Assembly (NCBI RefSeq): GCF_014295035.1
Contig: NZ_CP060404.1
Span: forward strand, 3,002,501-3,066,500
DNA from: Streptomyces buecherae
GTDB lineage: Bacteria; Actinomycetota; Actinomycetes; Streptomycetales; Streptomycetaceae
DNA length: 64,000 nt
Direction of reading: 5' to 3'
Position 1 is the stretch's first letter. Each line of letters begins with the position of its first letter. The translations under genes were made by a program, and so were the position numbers. The notes beneath the pieces were generated by a model. It was not told the origin of the DNA and searched no databases. It was given only the letters and a program-made list of their open reading frames with translations. Below are positions 61,939-64,000 of this stretch, piece after piece.

Positions 61939-63330
61939 ATGAGCGACGAGCAGTACCGGATCGAGCACGACTCGATGGGTGAGGTGCGGGTCCCGGCGGA
62001 CGCCAAGTGGCGGGCGCAGACCCAGCGGGCGGTGGAGAACTTCCCGGTGTCGGGCCAGCGGCTCGAGCGGGCGCACATCCAGGCGCTCGCCCAGATCAAG
62101 GCGGCGGCGGCCACGGTCAACGCCGGGCTCGGGGTGATCGACACGGAGATCGCGGACGCCATCGCCGGCGCGGCGGGCGAGGTCGCGGACGGGCGGTGGG
62201 ACGAGCACTTCCCGGTCGACGTGTTCCAGACCGGCTCGGGCACCTCGTCCAACATGAACACCAACGAGGTGATCGCGACGCTGGCCACCGAGCGGCTCGG
62301 CCGGCCCGTGCACCCCAACGACCACGTCAACGCCAGCCAGTCGTCCAACGACGTCTTCCCGTCCTCGATCCACATCGCCGCCACCGCGGCCGTCACCGCC
62401 GACCTGATCCCGGCGCTCGACCACCTCGCCGAGGCGCTGGAGCGCAAGGCGCAGGAGTTCGCCCACGTGGTGAAGTCGGGGCGTACGCACCTGATGGACG
62501 CCACCCCGGTCACCCTCGGCCAGGAGTTCGGGGGCTACGCGGCGCAGGTGCGCTACGGCGTGGAGCGGTTGCGCAGCGCGCTGCCACGGCTAGCCGAACT
62601 GCCGCTCGGCGGCACCGCCGTGGGCACCGGCATCAACACCCCGCCCGGCTTCTCGGCGGCCGTCATCGCCGAGGTGGCCCGCGCCACCGGGCTGCCGCTG
62701 AGCGAGGCCAGGAACCACTTCGAGGCGCAGGGGGCGCGCGACGCCCTGGTGGAGACCTCCGGCCAGTTGCGGACCATCGCGGTCGGCCTCACCAAGATCT
62801 GCAACGACCTGCGGTGGATGGCCTCCGGGCCGCGCACCGGGCTCGCCGAGATCGCGCTGCCCGACCTCCAGCCGGGCTCCTCGATCATGCCGGGCAAGGT
62901 CAACCCGGTGATCCCCGAGGCGGTGCTGATGGTGGCCGCGCAGGTCACGGGGAACGACGCGACGGTGGCCACGGCCGGGGCCGCGGGCAACTTCGAGCTC
63001 AACGTGATGCTGCCGGTGATCGCGAAGAACCTGCTGGAGTCCATCCGGCTGCTCGGCAACGCGGCCCGGCTGCTCGCGGACCGCACCGTCGACGGGATCA
63101 CCGCCGACGTCGAGCGGGCCAGGGAGTACGCGGAGTCCTCGCCGTCGGTGGTCACCCCGCTCAACCGGTACATCGGCTACGAGGAGGCGGCGAAGGTGGC
63201 CAAGCGCTCGCTGGCCGAGCGCAAGACCATCCGTCAGGTCGTCCTGGAGTCCGGATACGTGGAGCGCGGCGACCTGACCCTGGCCCAGCTCGACGAGGCC
63301 CTCGACGTGTTGCGGATGACGCACCCGTAA
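61939..63330 (+). CDS. fumC: Class II fumarate hydratase
   Basis: A 463-residue aspartase/fumarase superfamily enzyme. The superfamily signature [11 protein letters not shown] and the catalytic loops [31 protein letters not shown] and [17 protein letters not shown] are all present. It needs no metal cluster and stays active under oxidative stress. ATG 61939 has AGGAGGT ten bases upstream, the best ribosome-binding site near it. It shares the region with the class I gene but has its own promoter region. Confidence 0.96.
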   Translation: MSDEQYRIEHDSMGEVRVPADAKWRAQTQRAVENFPVSGQRLERAHIQALAQIKAAAATVNAGLGVIDTEIADAIAGAAGEVADGRWDEHFPVDVFQTGSGTSSNMNTNEVIATLATERLGRPVHPNDHVNASQSSNDVFPSSIHIAATAAVTADLIPALDHLAEALERKAQEFAHVVKSGRTHLMDATPVTLGQEFGGYAAQVRYGVERLRSALPRLAELPLGGTAVGTGINTPPGFSAAVIAEVARATGLPLSEARNHFEAQGARDALVETSGQLRTIAVGLTKICNDLRWMASGPRTGLAEIALPDLQPGSSIMPGKVNPVIPEAVLMVAAQVTGNDATVATAGAAGNFELNVMLPVIAKNLLESIRLLGNAARLLADRTVDGITADVERAREYAESSPSVVTPLNRYIGYEEAAKVAKRSLAERKTIRQVVLESGYVERGDLTLAQLDEALDVLRMTHP

Positions 63331-63344
63331 GGCCGGTACGGGGC

Positions 63345-63430
63345 CGCCCGCGCGGCGCCGGCGTACGAGCCGCGTACGGGCCCCGCGCGGGCGTACGAGC
63401 CCCGCGCGGGCGGCCCGTACGCCCGGTCGG
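63345..63430. repeat. Degenerate GTACG-core repeat after fumC
   Basis: Units CCCCGCGCGGGCGTACGAG (63381) and a partial copy (63400), together with further GCGTACGAGCC copies, follow the fumC stop. Confidence 0.65.
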
Positions 63431-63621
63431 CGGGCCCGGGGCGGGCGCCCGCGTGGCGGGCGGGGGCGGCGCGCGGCGCCGTCCTTGCGCGGCGCACGAG
63501 AGGTCGGCGGCGGCGGGCGAGGCGCGACGCGCGCCCCCGGCCGCCCGCCGTTCCCCCCGTGTCCGCCTCCCGTGCACTCCAGGAAATGGGATTCGTCACG
63601 GCGCGGCGGCTTTGCCGCGCC

Positions 63622-63627
63622 TAAGAT
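63622..63627 (+). promoter_or_regulatory. Candidate -10 of a leaderless promoter (DUF402 gene)
   Basis: TAAGAT ends six bases before ATG 63634. Confidence 0.55.
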
Positions 63628-63633
63628 CTGCTC

Positions 63634-64000
63634 ATGACAGCGGACACGGTGGAGACGAGGGGCGCGACCGGCGCCGCCCACTGGGCGCCGGGGGACCAGG
63701 TCCTGTGGCGTTACCGGGCCAACGGCCGCGACCGCATCCACATCTGCCGTCCGGTGACCGTCGTGCGGGACACCGACGAGTTGCTCGCCGTCTGGCTGGC
63801 CGCCGACACGCGCTGCGTCAAGCCACGGCTGGCCGACGGCACGGAGATCCACCACGAGCCGCTGCCCACGCGCTACACCAAGCCCCGCACCCTCGCCCAG
63901 TGCCGCTGGTTGGGCACCGGCGTCCTCAAGCTGGCCCGGCCCGCCGACCCGTGGTCGGTCTGGCTGTTCTGGGACCGTGGCTGGCGCTTCCGCAACTGGT
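63634..64000 (+). CDS. DUF402-domain protein (5' part)
   Basis: 122 codons are visible before the window ends. The text GDQVLWRYRANGRDRIHICR, LLAVWLAADTRCVKPRL and WSVWLFWDRGWRF matches the DUF402 fold, which in some members carries phosphatase activity towards nucleoside diphosphates or other substrates. No function is assigned here. ATG 63634 has no Shine-Dalgarno but has TAAGAT six bases upstream. Confidence 0.85.
   Translation, partial: MTADTVETRGATGAAHWAPGDQVLWRYRANGRDRIHICRPVTVVRDTDELLAVWLAADTRCVKPRLADGTEIHHEPLPTRYTKPRTLAQCRWLGTGVLKLARPADPWSVWLFWDRGWRFRNW

Larger units (their letters stand above)
63331..63633. other. 303-bp region between fumC and the DUF402 gene
   Basis: The left third holds GTACG-core repeats (63345-63430). 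A perfect 8-bp stem GGCGCGGC/GCCGCGCC (63600-63621) lies directly before the DUF402 -10 candidate and could end fumC transcription or control the DUF402 gene. Confidence 0.55.

Overview
The window is a high-GC actinobacterial chromosome segment, almost certainly Streptomyces or a close relative. The signs are codon third positions that are nearly always G or C, GTG and TTG starts, a WhiB protein, a PAS/GAF/SpoIIE-type phosphatase with free-standing anti-sigma-like ATPases, an ECF42 sigma factor with its DGPF partner, and one TTA codon (bldA-type). I found no rRNA, tRNA, CRISPR array, transposase or prophage gene.

Layout. 0-3.4 kb: end of a succinate dehydrogenase operon (membrane subunit, flavoprotein, iron-sulfur protein) closed by a hairpin. 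3.6-10.7 kb: regulatory and small genes (phosphatase, ATPase, Nudix, SPOR, GntR, alpha/beta hydrolase). 10.8-17.6 kb: a compact isoprenoid locus with a polyprenyl diphosphate synthase, IspH and a UbiA-family membrane enzyme on the minus strand, divergent from dxs-ispG. 17.9-21.5 kb: small stress or secreted genes and the ECF42/DGPF pair. 21.8-24.8 kb: a lower-GC accessory block in which four genes overlap head to tail (HTH-TPR regulator, YdcF-like protein, small ORF, internally duplicated 121-residue protein), divergent from an anti-sigma-like ATPase. 25.5-34.5 kb: a minus-strand specialised-metabolism locus (class II DAHP synthase, phosphopantetheinyl transferase, fused anthranilate synthase, adenylate-forming enzyme, ACP, second adenylate-forming enzyme). 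34.5-36 kb: gene-free DNA with a tandem array and competing hairpins. 36-46 kb: lipoprotein M1 peptidase, GerW-like protein, GlxA-type regulator divergent from an imine-reductase-like enzyme, lincosamide-nucleotidyltransferase-like protein, MFS exporter with TetR regulator, Uma2 protein, a frameshifted remnant and a VapBC-like pair. 46-64 kb: conserved core genes (ychF, DUF6542, ppgK, ispH, permease, xseA, xseB, malonic semialdehyde reductase-like, DUF4245, glpX, whiB-like, DUF1707, class I and class II fumarases, DUF402).

How the parts may work together. The isoprenoid locus duplicates the first and the last two steps of the MEP pathway and adds a chain elongator and a membrane prenyltransferase or cyclase, so it looks like dedicated prenyl supply for a meroterpenoid, quinone or terpene. 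The 25-34 kb locus draws carbon into the shikimate pathway, makes anthranilate (or a related aminochorismate product), activates acids as adenylates and can load them on a dedicated ACP primed by its own PPTase. Whether the two loci serve one product cannot be settled from sequence alone.

Two patterns run across the window. Ten genes that mostly lack a usable Shine-Dalgarno have a TANNNT hexamer exactly 6-7 nt before the start codon, as expected of leaderless transcripts. Many intergenic regions carry locus-specific degenerate tandem repeats, several with a GTACG core. All product names are read from motifs and recalled family features; no database search was run.
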